DNA from: Peribacillus simplex
GTDB taxonomy: Bacteria; Bacillota; Bacilli; Bacillales; DSM-1321
Length of the DNA stretch: 64,000 bases
Assembly (NCBI RefSeq): GCF_001542915.1
Contig: NZ_LNNH01000010.1
Location: 119,039-183,038 of the forward strand
Direction of reading: 5' to 3'
The notes beneath the pieces are model-generated. The model made no database searches. It had not been told where the DNA came from and was given only the letters and a program-made list of their open reading frames with translations. Shown here one piece after another: positions 31,782 to 40,797 of this stretch (its first letter is position 1; each line of letters begins with the position of its first letter). The position numbers and the translations under genes were made by a program.

Positions 31782-34121
31782 TTAATTGGTTGTCGCAAGT
31801 AAGCTGTCCGCGCTAGCGTTAAGCAACAAAGGACTAGGCTCGCCAACCGAATATACCTGTAAGTTATGCATGGCCCTCGTACATGCGGTGTAGAACAATC
31901 TACGCAGGCTTTCATCACCGTATGTTTGCGCAGATGCATCATAAATGATGACAGCATCAAATTCGATGCCCTTGGCCAAATAAGCAGGGATAACGACAAC
32001 GCCCTGTTCATATTCATTTGTCCCTCTCTGGACGAGTTTCATATCTTTGATGAGACTTAGCGCTTTGAATGCAGCGGCACTTTCCGCAGCAGATTTGCAT
32101 ATGATCGCGATCGTATTGTACCTACGACTTTGCCAGTCTTTGACCTTTGATACAATATTGTCGTGCAATTCCTCCCGGCTGGACACTTGGGTCAGCAGAG
32201 GTTTTTCTCCTTCACGGTCAATTGCCTTAATGAGATGGCCTTCAGGAATTAGTTCCCGTGTAAATTCGATGATCTGCTTTGTCGATCTGTAGCTTTGTTC
32301 CAAGGTGATACTTTCTGTTTTATCCATTCCATATAAACTTGTAAGCGTCTCGAAATTCACCCTTTCACTGGCATGAGCGAATATCGCCTGATTAAAGTCA
32401 CCGAGCACGGTCATCCTTGCAGAAGGAAACAACCTTTTCAAAAACTCGAATTGAAAGGGGGAATAATCTTGTGCTTCGTCTACAAGCAGATATTTTATCG
32501 ACGTATTCGTCTGAAATCCTTGAATGAGCTCCTTCAACAGCAAAAAAGGAGTCGCGTCTTCGTAATAAAGCTTCCCTTCGTCGAGCATTTTTTGCGTGGA
32601 TAAGCATATTTCCCTTTCGGCAGGTGTGTTACCGCCCTTCCATTGTTCGTTCCTTATTTGTTCGTCAAAAAGTTGCTTGTATATTGCTTTAATATTGATG
32701 AATTGAAGAGCTTTTATCCGTTTGCGCAACTTCTTCAATTTCTTGCGGACGATCATCCGCGCGAGCAATTCATTCTCTTGCTCATAATCATCAAAGGAAT
32801 CCTCAGTATCGCCGCGTTTTTTTTGTATTTGGCTGTATACCTTTTGATAGTCTTCTTTGCTAAGATACTCGATTTCCTCTTCAACCCAGGGTTTTTTCAG
32901 CTCAAGCTTTTCCGTTTCATCAAGCAGCTCGCCTAACCACTCTTTCAGCTTATCGATCTTATTATGAAAACTTAGTGTGGTGTCTGTGTTATAAAATCTT
33001 TCTGTGATTTGTTTGGCGGAGACAAGCGTTTTCCCGCGGAACTTTACACCTCTAAAGATCATTCCAGATCGTTCCAGTGATTGTCTGTATGTTTTGATGA
33101 TCTCAAAGAAACGAAGTGATGCCTTGAATTGAATACTCGCTGTCCTGGTACTATAGGAAGGAGCATCCGCTTCCGTCAATAAAAACTCCAATTGCTCATA
33201 AGGATCTTCAACTTGAAACGAGTCGGCCAGACGATGGTCCAAGTATTCCTGGAATGTTACTTGCTGCATATTTTCTTCGCCAAGTTCCGGTAACACATTG
33301 GATACGTAGTTATTAAACATGGAGTTAGGAGAGAATAGAATGATTTGATCGGCCTTTAATTTATCTCGATTCTTATAAAGCAAGTAAGCGATCCTTTGGA
33401 GGGCAGCCGATGTCTTACCGCTCCCAGCGGCCCCTTGAACAATGAGCAGGCGTCCGCGATCGTTCCGGATGATTTTATTTTGCTCCCGTTGAATGGTGGA
33501 GACGATACTGTGCATATGCTTATCCCTTCCCTTGCCCAGCACCTGCTGCAGGATCTCATCTCCAATGGTGAGACTCGTATCGAACATGGATTCGACAACG
33601 CCACCCTTGATGATATATTGCCACTTTTTCTCCAGCATCCCCTTAATCACGCCTCCGGGAGTAGAGTATTCCATCGGACCGGGAGGATAGTCATAATAAA
33701 CACTCGAAATCGGGGCTCTCCAGTCGTAAATGATGAAGTTTTCTCCTGATGGATCTGTAAGGGTCGAGGTCCCTATATAAATATGCTCCGTAAGCGAAGA
33801 CCCCTCTTCCGTGACATCTATCCGTCCGAAATAGGGAGCTTCCTTCATGCGGCGCAATGTCGATAGTCTCTTTGAGGTATATCTATGTTCACCTTCGCTT
33901 ACTGACAAGGCTTGAGCCTGTTGCCTTAAGCCGATGATGGTCTCGAGGTAGTCATCGAATGTATCCACATTCACCTTGAGATCATCCCAAAAGTGTTTAC
34001 GGATATTCACAACTTCTTTTTTGCGTTGTGAGGTCTCTCCTTCTATTTTGCCGATTTGTTGATTAATTGTTTCGAGCACCTCATCCAAACGCTCCTGCTC
34101 CTGCCGAATTTCATTGTTCAT
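31782..34121 (-). CDS. helD: HelD, RNA polymerase recycling ATPase (UvrD/RecB-like)
   Basis: The protein has 779 residues. An N-terminal coiled coil (about 1-75) is followed by a superfamily I helicase-like ATPase: Walker A QGAAGSGKTSAALQR near 235, IEFTRELIPEG and LLVDEAQDYSPFQFEF (Walker B/motif II), and late VVVIPAYLAKGIEFDAVII and LYTACTRAMHNL-type motifs V and VI. HelD binds RNA polymerase, inserts its coiled coil into the secondary channel, and uses ATP to free stalled enzyme from DNA. ATG 34121 with AAGGAG eight bases away is preferred over GTG 34130, which abuts the ribosome binding site. Single gene with its own terminator. Confidence 0.9.
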   Translation of the reverse strand: MNNEIRQEQERLDEVLETINQQIGKIEGETSQRKKEVVNIRKHFWDDLKVNVDTFDDYLETIIGLRQQAQALSVSEGEHRYTSKRLSTLRRMKEAPYFGRIDVTEEGSSLTEHIYIGTSTLTDPSGENFIIYDWRAPISSVYYDYPPGPMEYSTPGGVIKGMLEKKWQYIIKGGVVESMFDTSLTIGDEILQQVLGKGRDKHMHSIVSTIQREQNKIIRNDRGRLLIVQGAAGSGKTSAALQRIAYLLYKNRDKLKADQIILFSPNSMFNNYVSNVLPELGEENMQQVTFQEYLDHRLADSFQVEDPYEQLEFLLTEADAPSYSTRTASIQFKASLRFFEIIKTYRQSLERSGMIFRGVKFRGKTLVSAKQITERFYNTDTTLSFHNKIDKLKEWLGELLDETEKLELKKPWVEEEIEYLSKEDYQKVYSQIQKKRGDTEDSFDDYEQENELLARMIVRKKLKKLRKRIKALQFINIKAIYKQLFDEQIRNEQWKGGNTPAEREICLSTQKMLDEGKLYYEDATPFLLLKELIQGFQTNTSIKYLLVDEAQDYSPFQFEFLKRLFPSARMTVLGDFNQAIFAHASERVNFETLTSLYGMDKTESITLEQSYRSTKQIIEFTRELIPEGHLIKAIDREGEKPLLTQVSSREELHDNIVSKVKDWQSRRYNTIAIICKSAAESAAAFKALSLIKDMKLVQRGTNEYEQGVVVIPAYLAKGIEFDAVIIYDASAQTYGDESLRRLFYTACTRAMHNLQVYSVGEPSPLLLNASADSLLATTN

Positions 34122-34323
34122 ATCAGACACTCCTTCGAAAAATAAAAATAGGGGTTGACTAGAGGTGAGCTTTACCTTATACTTAAATTAAGGGGTAAAC
34201 TGTTTATATATTTATCATAAATGTGTTTCTATACTAACTTATCATAATCGAACATTTATATCAATGTATATTTCCGATCAGTTGCCTAAATTAATCATCT
34301 TTTACATTCAAATCTAAAGTCAG

Positions 34324-34358
34324 TAACCAGTTGAGCCTCGCTTGACTGGTTATTTTTA
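34324..34358 (+). terminator. plus-strand hairpin followed by T-run
   Basis: AACCAGT / ACTGGTT with a 13-base loop then ATTTTTAT. No plus-strand gene lies upstream, so its role is unclear. The remainder of the 408-base gap 34122-34529 shows no gene. Confidence 0.4.
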
Positions 34359-34474
34359 TGTCTGCTGAGCTTTGGAAACCTCGCCGTTTCGCTTCCCGCT
34401 ACTTTCATGGTTGCTGCGACACCGCATCACGATTTGCTTCGGAACATGCCGAAGCAAACATCCGCGGACTAAAA

Positions 34475-34502
34475 ATGGATAGCCCTAAAAAAGGCTATCC
34501 AG
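34475..34502 (-). terminator. intrinsic terminator of the hydroxyacid dehydrogenase gene
   Basis: TGGATAGCC / GGCTATCCA with an eight-base loop is followed on the minus strand by TTTTTAG. Confidence 0.82.
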
Positions 34503-34529
34503 CTTCATTCATAAACGCCAGCTAACAAC

Positions 34530-35507
34530 TCACTTTACCTGTACACCCGTTTTGATCAAGGAAGGAGGAATTTTCCCACTTACCCCAGATACAAGATTGG
34601 TTGCGGCCAGCATCGCCATTTTCAATCGGGTTTCGGATGTTGCGGAACCGATATGCGGCAAGGTAACGACATTCTTCATCGACAGCAACGGATTGTCTTC
34701 CTGGACAGGCTCCTGTACAAAAACATCCAGTCCTGCCGCGCGAATTACACCTGTTTTGAGCGCAGTGACCAAGGCATCCTCATCGACCGTTTTCCCTCTT
34801 GAGCAATTGATGAAAATGGCGCTCTTTTTCATCAGCTTGAATTCTTGTTCACCCATCAATTTTTCGGTTTGGGGAGTAAGTGGTGTCATCAAGCATACAA
34901 AGTCAGACTCCCTTAACAATTCTTCCATCGTACAGTATGTAGCCCCAAACTTTTGCTCCGCTTCCTCATTTCTAGATCTGTTGTGGTATAAGATATCCAT
35001 ATCGAAGCCAAAACGAGCCCTTTTTGTAACGGCAGATCCTATTCCGCCCATACCGATTATGCCTAATACCTTATGGTGCACATCCACTCCAAACCATGTT
35101 TCGCCCATTGAGGATGTCCATTGCCCTGACTTAACCAATAGATCGAGCTCCGGCATTCTTCTCGCTGCAGATAACATCAAGCCGATAATCGTATCGGCGA
35201 CGGTTTCATTTAAGACCTCAGGCGTGTTCGTCGCCATAATTCCACGTTTAGACAGCTCCGTTACATCAAGATTGTCGTAGCCGACCGACGAATTACAGAC
35301 AATTTTCAATTCCGGTGATTGGTCCAGTAAATGCTTATCCACTTTTAATCCAGACCCTAATATCCCTTGTGCTTTCTTCAACTCTTGCAGAAATTCAGGA
35401 TAATTTTGCGAATCAAGATTCTCGAAATATACGACTTCACATGTATTTTGGATATAATCCAACACTTGTTGATCCACCTTCTTGTAAATGATTACTCTCG
35501 GCTTCAT
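34530..35507 (-). CDS. D-isomer 2-hydroxyacid dehydrogenase (YvcT/GhrB-like)
   Basis: The enzyme has 325 residues. The NAD(P)-binding motif GIIGMGGIGSAVTKRA lies near residue 150, and the catalytic Arg, Glu and His appear in NCSRGKTVDEDAL, GLDVFVQEP and LPHIGSAT. SVGYDNLDV and LNETVADTIIGLML are family blocks. It reduces glyoxylate, hydroxypyruvate or 2-ketogluconate to the D-hydroxyacid; B. subtilis YvcT is the closest recalled relative. The start ATG 35507 (MKPRVIIYKK) follows GAGGG; the frame extends 51 codons upstream without family likeness. It is distinct from serA at 45812-47011, having no ACT domain. Confidence 0.85.
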   Translation of the reverse strand: MKPRVIIYKKVDQQVLDYIQNTCEVVYFENLDSQNYPEFLQELKKAQGILGSGLKVDKHLLDQSPELKIVCNSSVGYDNLDVTELSKRGIMATNTPEVLNETVADTIIGLMLSAARRMPELDLLVKSGQWTSSMGETWFGVDVHHKVLGIIGMGGIGSAVTKRARFGFDMDILYHNRSRNEEAEQKFGATYCTMEELLRESDFVCLMTPLTPQTEKLMGEQEFKLMKKSAIFINCSRGKTVDEDALVTALKTGVIRAAGLDVFVQEPVQEDNPLLSMKNVVTLPHIGSATSETRLKMAMLAATNLVSGVSGKIPPSLIKTGVQVK

Positions 35508-35663
35508 CTTCGATCCCTCGCTTCCAATAAAGTAGGCAAAATCCCCCTCCCTATAATCTACCATTTTTCCAATAAAGAATAAGAGTAATTTGAATGAAAT
35601 CAGACCATTACATGCTTTAAACTTATTGCTATATGCAGACGTTTTTATTACAAGCAACATAAA

Positions 35664-35690
35664 AAGAGACCTTTCTTTTAAAAGGTCTCC
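35664..35690 (-). terminator. intrinsic terminator of the Excalibur protein gene
   Basis: AGAGACCTTT / AAAAGGTCTC hairpin with a short loop, between the Excalibur gene and the dehydrogenase upstream region. Confidence 0.7.
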
Positions 35691-35702
35691 GCTAACTGAT
35701 TC

Positions 35703-35972
35703 TTATTTTTCGCAAGCGATCCAGTCTTTATCACGATCACTTTTTTTATTGGCATCGTATAGCTCCTTTGAAACATGGGGCTTATATTTCGTTTTTCCAC
35801 CTTTATTTTTAACGGAAGATGTACGAGCTACTCCTCCTTTGTAGTCCTTATTCAATTCCGTACAGTTTTTGTAGGTCTTCACCTTTGTTTTGGCACCGGC
35901 AACATCATGAGCTCCAAAAGACACCCCCAAAACCAGGCCTAAAGATAGTAAAATAGTAATTGAACGCTTCAA
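35703..35972 (-). CDS. secreted Excalibur calcium-binding domain protein
   Basis: The protein has 89 residues. It begins with a signal peptide (MKRSITILLSLGLVLGVSFG, cleavage probably after VAGA), then the Excalibur domain with KTYKNCTELNKDYKGGVA and the terminal calcium loop SDRDKDWIACEK (D-x-D-x-D-x-x-x-C-E). The two cysteines likely form a disulphide. Excalibur domains occur in extracellular nucleases and surface proteins of Bacillales; this stand-alone form has no known role. It uses TTG 35972 with GGAAGGGG about ten bases upstream. Confidence 0.82.
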   Translation of the reverse strand: MKRSITILLSLGLVLGVSFGAHDVAGAKTKVKTYKNCTELNKDYKGGVARTSSVKNKGGKTKYKPHVSKELYDANKKSDRDKDWIACEK

Positions 35973-36196
35973 AATATGTAATCCCCTTCCTAAAAATTAA
36001 CTTTTTACTAATCATAATGGATCATATCCTTTTTTACAACAACTATATTCCCAAATTAATGAAGTTTTGAAATTACATTCAATAGACAGCGGCCGATTAG
36101 CCATGAAGGCGGGATCATTTAGATTTATACAAACGTGGGATGTTGTCACAAACGAAACGATAAGCGGCACTCAGTGGTGACGATGCAGGTATAACA

Positions 36197-36232
36197 AAAG
36201 GGGATGATTTCAAATGAAATCATCCCCTTTTT
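36197..36232 (-). terminator. intrinsic terminator of the hydroxybutyrate operon
   Basis: AAAGGGGATGATTTC / GAAATCATCCCCTTTTTT with an AAAT loop is a strong, symmetrical hairpin that can work both ways. Confidence 0.88.
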
Positions 36233-36241
36233 TATCGATCA

Positions 36242-36997
36242 TTAAATTCCGCCTGCAACACCGATTTCTTCACCTGTGATGGCAGCAGCGCCATCTGAGG
36301 CTAGGAATACGGCTGTTGCGCCGATTTCAGATGGTTCGAGTAAGCGTTTGATCCATTGTTTGCCTAGGATATGATGGTTCAGTGCTTCTTCTACGGTCGT
36401 TCCATCTTGTTCTGCAAGTATTGGCAGTTGTTTTTCAATTAGCTCCGTGCGCACGGGACCAGGCATGATCGTGTTGCAGGTGATGCCTTTCAAAGCATTT
36501 TCCAGTGCCGTTACTTTCGTAAAACCAACTTGGCCGAACTTGGCGGCGCAATAAGCGGATTTGTATGCATCAGGAATTCTGCCGTGAGCTGAGGAGATAT
36601 TGATGATGCGTCCTTTTTTCTGTTTTTGCATGGCTGGGAGCGCATGCTTGGTCAATAAGAACGTTCCTTTTAGAATGACATCATTTACAAGATCCCATTT
36701 TTCAACAGGGAAGTCCTCCACTGGAGAAATGAATTGAAGTCCCGCATTATTGACTAGTACATCTACTGTGCCGCGTTCAGCGATGACTTGTTGAACAGCC
36801 GCTTGAACGTTTGGTTCGTCAGCCACGTTTACTTTATAGCCCTTTGCATTGCCTAGTTTTTCAGCTGCACTGATCGCTGCTGCTTCGTTTAAATCGAAAA
36901 TAGCTACAAAATCGCCATTATTAATGAATGATTCTGCAATAGCGTACCCAATCCCTTGTGCTGCCCCTGTTACGATTACTGTGCGTTCGTTAGTCAT
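36242..36997 (-). CDS. 3-hydroxybutyrate dehydrogenase, SDR family
   Basis: The enzyme has 251 residues and shows the short-chain dehydrogenase hallmarks: TGAAQGIGYAIAE (nucleotide binding), VLVNNAG, the catalytic Ser in NISSAHGR and YCAAKFG (Y-x-x-x-K). PDAYKSAYCAAKFGQVG and NTIMPGPVRTELI are typical of 3-hydroxybutyrate dehydrogenases such as Bacillus YxjF. It would convert D-3-hydroxybutyrate to acetoacetate. It is the last gene after a GntP permease and a lipocalin-like protein, so the permease may import hydroxybutyrate. The succinyl-CoA transferase genes (scoAB) that accompany yxjF in B. subtilis are not here. SDR proteins can be hard to assign, so substrate certainty is moderate. Confidence 0.83.
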   Translation of the reverse strand: MTNERTVIVTGAAQGIGYAIAESFINNGDFVAIFDLNEAAAISAAEKLGNAKGYKVNVADEPNVQAAVQQVIAERGTVDVLVNNAGLQFISPVEDFPVEKWDLVNDVILKGTFLLTKHALPAMQKQKKGRIINISSAHGRIPDAYKSAYCAAKFGQVGFTKVTALENALKGITCNTIMPGPVRTELIEKQLPILAEQDGTTVEEALNHHILGKQWIKRLLEPSEIGATAVFLASDGAAAITGEEIGVAGGI

Positions 36998-37034
36998 GAT
37001 TTCGATCTCCCTTTGTCGTATATTCGTTTAATCC

Positions 37035-37466
37035 TCAGTGTTTCGCCACTTTTTTCCATATAAGCTTATCTTCTGGGTGAAGAGCATTGTAAATGACCAC
37101 ATGATCACCTTCAATCTTCGCCAGCCGCGGCTGCGCTTGATCGAGCCAGGTTGGATTCATGCTGACATCCATATGATGTGTTAACTCCTGTTTTTCTTCA
37201 TCCACTTCAAACGGACCTGAATAAGCCAGGTACCCATGTGCTGCTTCTGCCATTTCTTCCGGTGTCCCTGTGTGCAGATCCCCTGATTTGTAAGCAGGGC
37301 GACCAGATGCCATCAGTTGCGCAGACATATATCCATCTGGGTTATACATAATGAATCCTTTAGCATCCTTACCCAAAGGATAAATCGTGTTTCCAGCTGC
37401 ATCTTGCGTTTCGTATGATACCAATGCCCATGTACCGATCACTTGTTCACGCATTGATTTCTCCAT
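37035..37466 (-). CDS. lipocalin-like domain protein
   Basis: The protein has 143 residues. The opening REQVIGTWALVSYETQDAAG, then PLGKDAKGFIMYNPDGYMSA and a closing HVVIYNALHPEDKLIWKKV, fit the lipocalin-like domain (PF13924-type), a beta barrel that holds a small ligand. The domain is found in fungal and bacterial metabolic clusters, usually without known function. There is no signal peptide, so it is cytoplasmic. It lies between the GntP permease (36 bases) and the dehydrogenase (37 bases) and begins at ATG 37466 with AGGAGGTGATGA upstream. Its role in hydroxybutyrate use is unknown. Confidence 0.78.
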   Translation of the reverse strand: MEKSMREQVIGTWALVSYETQDAAGNTIYPLGKDAKGFIMYNPDGYMSAQLMASGRPAYKSGDLHTGTPEEMAEAAHGYLAYSGPFEVDEEKQELTHHMDVSMNPTWLDQAQPRLAKIEGDHVVIYNALHPEDKLIWKKVAKH

Positions 37467-37502
37467 CCTTCATCACCTCCTTCAATGAAATATCCTTTTG
37501 CC

Positions 37503-38816
37503 TTAATAAAAAATGATCCCAAGTATCAATGCGGCAATCAGCGCAAAGAAGTTTGGTAATGTAGTGCTATAGAATGAGTATTTATAAGCGTTTTTATGAT
37601 TCAGGCCTGTTAATGCGAACATCGATAGGATAGCTCCTGCATGCGGGAGGGCTGTAAATACGGATGAGGCAATCGCCGAAATGCGATGCATCGCTTCCGC
37701 ATTCACTCCCAGCGCCAGATAGGACTGCGCAAATGCTTCCATCGCAATCCCCAAGCCGCCTGATGAAGAGCCTGTTATCGCGCCGAGTGCCGCTGAGGCG
37801 ACCGATAAGCTAATCAATGGGTTCCCCGGAATCCCTAATATGAAATCGGAAATCACCTTGAAGCCTGGTGCCATGGTGATCACGACACCAAAGGCAACGG
37901 CCGCGGCCGTAAAGAAAATCGGCGTGATCGAGCCATTCGCACCTAAGCTAAGTGCCGTTTTGTGTGAGGGAATGTATTTATGGAATAATGCAGCGGCTAC
38001 TACTATCGCTGCCGCCAAGCCAATCAATACGATATTGGCAACCTTCAAGGCACTGCCTGTAAAGATGATGATGATCAGTACCAGTATGGGTAAAATACTA
38101 ATGATGAAAGAAGGTATCTTTTCTTTTAAGATAATCTTTTCTTCATCCTTTTCTGCATTGGGTTCAAAGGTTTCACCGTTTGCCAAGCTTTTTTTCAATG
38201 TATACCTCAAATAAATGACCCCGATGACAATGGAAATCAAGGTTGCAACGATTCCCATTAACGGCGCTGCTGTTAAAGTCGTGCCGAGGTATGTCGTTGG
38301 GACGACGTTTTGAATCGAGGGTGTCCCGGGAAGCATCGTCATCGTGAATGTTCCAATCCCCAGAAATACGGGAATCACGACTAAATTCCAGCCGATATTC
38401 AGTTGCTTGAATAATGGCTTCGCCAAAGGGATGACCACGAATAAGACGACAAATAAACTGATGCCGCCAAAGGTTAAAATCGCACTGATCGCATAAATCG
38501 CAATTAAAACGGAAAAGGGCTTTTCCGTACCAGTGATGGATAAAACCTTTTGTGCGATTGCTTGTGCCGCACCGCTTTTCTCTATATATTGCGCTAAAAT
38601 CGCACCTAATAAAAATACGCCAAAATAATTGATTAAAAACCCTGTCAGCCCTGTCATGAATGACGTTTCAGTTCCGATTAGAGAAGGAAAGAAATTCATG
38701 CCATTCGTCACGATGACGATAATGGAGGCAAGCGGGGCAATAAAAACGATGCTAAAGCCCTTCATTGCCATAAGGACGATTAAAGCAATCGCAATTAAAA
38801 TACCGATTGTACCCAT
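37503..38816 (-). CDS. GntP-family permease
   Basis: This 437-residue permease has about 12 membrane helices and the GntP segments LPGTPSIQNVVPTTYLG, ITGSSSGGLGIAMEAF and FTALPHAGAILSMFAL. GntP members take up gluconate or related hydroxy acids; the linked dehydrogenase suggests 3-hydroxybutyrate, as proposed for B. subtilis YxjC beside yxjF. ATG 38816 with AAGGGG is used; a longer frame to 38858 is rejected. It is the first gene of the operon, divergent from the LysR regulator across about 325 bases that I could not resolve into promoter elements. Confidence 0.85.
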   Translation of the reverse strand: MGTIGILIAIALIVLMAMKGFSIVFIAPLASIIVIVTNGMNFFPSLIGTETSFMTGLTGFLINYFGVFLLGAILAQYIEKSGAAQAIAQKVLSITGTEKPFSVLIAIYAISAILTFGGISLFVVLFVVIPLAKPLFKQLNIGWNLVVIPVFLGIGTFTMTMLPGTPSIQNVVPTTYLGTTLTAAPLMGIVATLISIVIGVIYLRYTLKKSLANGETFEPNAEKDEEKIILKEKIPSFIISILPILVLIIIIFTGSALKVANIVLIGLAAAIVVAAALFHKYIPSHKTALSLGANGSITPIFFTAAAVAFGVVITMAPGFKVISDFILGIPGNPLISLSVASAALGAITGSSSGGLGIAMEAFAQSYLALGVNAEAMHRISAIASSVFTALPHAGAILSMFALTGLNHKNAYKYSFYSTTLPNFFALIAALILGIIFY

Positions 38817-39141
38817 ACTTTGTTTTCCCCTTTTTTGTAAGAAATAGCAGCAAGCCACAACAGAACATTCATGAAAAAAACACCAATGAACCTGTTCATT
38901 CGGTTGCCAGTGATAGTATAGCCCAAGAGTTCATTTCCTCATGGTAGGTGCGTTCAGCTCAAAATCATACCCTTTCATATCCCCTTAGACATGATCAATT
39001 TACTGTTTCCAATCCCGAACCACTGGATTCAAAATCGTTTAAGCTCACTACTATTCAAATATAATATTTCCATACATATAAGTGAAATATATAATAATGA
39101 TATGTTATATAAGTATTAGTAATAAATAAGGGCGTGTTTAG

Positions 39142-40038
39142 ATGGATTTCAAACAAATACAGTATTTTACCGAAGTCGTGAATCGTGGCAGCTTTTCCAA
39201 AGCGGCTGAACATTTATTTTTATCGCAGCCAAATATTAGTAAATCCATCAAGGATTTAGAAAAGGAATTGGATGCTAAGCTATTAACCCGAACCACCAGA
39301 AAAATCGAACTGACCGATACAGGAAAATTACTTTATCAATATGGCCAACGCATTTCCCAATCCATCGAGCATTTCTATGATGAATTGGATGATATCAAGA
39401 ATAGTAAAAAGGGAAATATAAAAATGGGCATTTTTTCAACACTCGGCACGGAGATTTTCTCTGAACTGATGGCCCAATTCCACAAAGAATACCCCTTCAT
39501 CACGGTCCGTTTCGTCGAGGATGGCGCCCTTTATCTAAAGGATACCTTACTTCAAGGTGAACTTGATTTAGTGGTGATGCCTTTGCCCATCGAGGATGAT
39601 TTTGAGAGCATTCCGTTCATGAAAGGCGATTTACGCCTTGTTGTTCATCAAAGCCATCGGCTTGCGAAAGAAGAAACGGTCTCCTGGGAAAATTTAAAGG
39701 ATGAAAGCTTCATCATCTTTCGCGAAGGCTACCAGGTTCATGAGTTGATCATGCAGGCTTGCAGTCTGAATGGCTTTGAACCGAATATCATTTGTGAAAC
39801 CTCGCAGTGGAAGTTCATCATGGAAATGGTTTCCTTCAATCAAGGCATAACGGTCCTCCCCAAAGGTGACTTGGAAGAGATGGATATTAGTAATAAGGAG
39901 ATGATTACGATTCCCCTAACCCCCGCTATAAACTGGCAAGTGGGAATTGCCTGGAAAAAGAGCAACTACATCTCCTTCGCTACCCGAACGTGGATTGAGT
40001 TCATTAAAACGAAACTGGCAGACAGGGAAGACCAATGA
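39142..40038 (+). CDS. LysR-family transcriptional regulator
   Basis: The regulator has 298 residues. The N-terminal helix-turn-helix reads FKQIQYFTEVVNRGSFSKAA and LFLSQPNISKSIKDLEKELD; the effector domain follows (GNIKMGIFSTLGTEIFSELM, then ELDLVVMPLPIEDDFESIPF). It is typical CynR/CidR-like LysR size. Because it diverges from the GntP operon, it probably activates that operon in response to the permease substrate or a product, which is an inference from arrangement. AAGGG precedes ATG 39142. A terminator follows between it and comK. Confidence 0.88.
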   Translation: MDFKQIQYFTEVVNRGSFSKAAEHLFLSQPNISKSIKDLEKELDAKLLTRTTRKIELTDTGKLLYQYGQRISQSIEHFYDELDDIKNSKKGNIKMGIFSTLGTEIFSELMAQFHKEYPFITVRFVEDGALYLKDTLLQGELDLVVMPLPIEDDFESIPFMKGDLRLVVHQSHRLAKEETVSWENLKDESFIIFREGYQVHELIMQACSLNGFEPNIICETSQWKFIMEMVSFNQGITVLPKGDLEEMDISNKEMITIPLTPAINWQVGIAWKKSNYISFATRTWIEFIKTKLADREDQ

Positions 40039-40051
40039 ATTATTGCAAGCA

Positions 40052-40075
40052 AAAGACCGCCGATTCGGCGGTCTT
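40052..40075. terminator. bidirectional intrinsic terminator
   Basis: AAGACCGCCGA / TCGGCGGTCTT is a perfect hairpin between the convergent LysR and comK genes. Confidence 0.82.
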
Positions 40076-40089
40076 CGTCTCGGATTTCA

Positions 40090-40647
40090 TTATTCCTTCC
40101 GCTTCACCCTGTAATGCAGCTCCCCAGGTTCCTTGCAAAAGGTGACTCCGCTTCCAGGCTCGTAATAAAAGGTTTTTTTGCCTAAAGAGCGTTCGTGGAA
40201 GGTGGTATGCAGATAGGATGCTTGGTCCCTTTTGAAGGTGAGTTGATTTTTGCTTAAGGATACAGGAAGGCAATGTCCATAGTCTGTATGGACCAGGGTT
40301 TCTTTTTCGTTCATTTCCTCGAGGTCATGGACGTGAATGTAGGAAAACCAGACGCCCCCGCCTAATCGGAATGAACGGGAGGAAAACCAGACCATGCCAA
40401 GCTGGGCGTTGATGCAGACTGGCAATCTGTACTTTCCGCCCAGCACCGATTTGGCTCCTGCAAGGCCGCCATCAAGATCCAGTCCAAAGTGATTGAGCGT
40501 ATGATTGAGGATGTCAAGGCGCGGCTGTGCAACAAGGAACGTGTTTTCCCCTTCCACCACCATCGCCTGCTCCGCACCATTCGAATCATAGTGCTCCATC
40601 ATCGCTACCGTATCCTTATTCATTACATATTTTTTTCGTATCATCAT
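40090..40647 (-). CDS. comK: ComK-family competence transcription factor
   Basis: The product has 185 residues and aligns by eye to ComK. Shared blocks are the middle SFRLGGGVWFSYIHVHDLEE (B. subtilis CGWISHVHVKEF) and LPVSLSKNQLTFKRDQASYL followed by HTTFHERS (LPISYNSFENQVYRTAWLRTKFQDR). ComK binds AT-boxes in promoters of DNA-uptake and recombination genes and its own gene. Start is uncertain: GTG 40656, ATG 40647 or ATG 40644; 40647 has GGGGAG eight bases away. Some Bacillaceae have two diverged comK genes, so this may be comK1 or comK2. The upstream region contains the small RNA candidate and a DndB-like operon end. Confidence 0.82.
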   Translation of the reverse strand: MMIRKKYVMNKDTVAMMEHYDSNGAEQAMVVEGENTFLVAQPRLDILNHTLNHFGLDLDGGLAGAKSVLGGKYRLPVCINAQLGMVWFSSRSFRLGGGVWFSYIHVHDLEEMNEKETLVHTDYGHCLPVSLSKNQLTFKRDQASYLHTTFHERSLGKKTFYYEPGSGVTFCKEPGELHYRVKRKE

Positions 40648-40698
40648 TCCGTTCACTCCCCATTTCCATAATGATTTTTTAGGAGTATACTAAGACAT

Positions 40699-40771
40699 AG
40701 AGTCAGGTATACGCCTGCTCGATGCCCTTAGGTGACTGTCTCCCATGACTTTCTCACCTAGGGGTTTTTTG
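40699..40771 (+). ncRNA. candidate small RNA or orphan terminator hairpins
   Basis: Two hairpins occur in order on the plus strand: CAGG-TATACG-CCTG (40703-40716) and the stem CCCTTAGGTGA / TCACCTAGGGG (about 40724-40766) followed by TTTTTT. The T-run points to plus-strand transcription, yet no plus-strand gene precedes it, only the start region of the leftward comK. A short RNA antisense to the comK leader is possible. No promoter was identified. Confidence 0.3.
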
Positions 40772-40797
40772 GCTCCTTCACATTTTCCTCACCTCCC

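Noticed and set aside
40040-40273. 77-codon leftward frame within comK
   Set aside because: It overlaps comK in another frame and has no family-like sequence.
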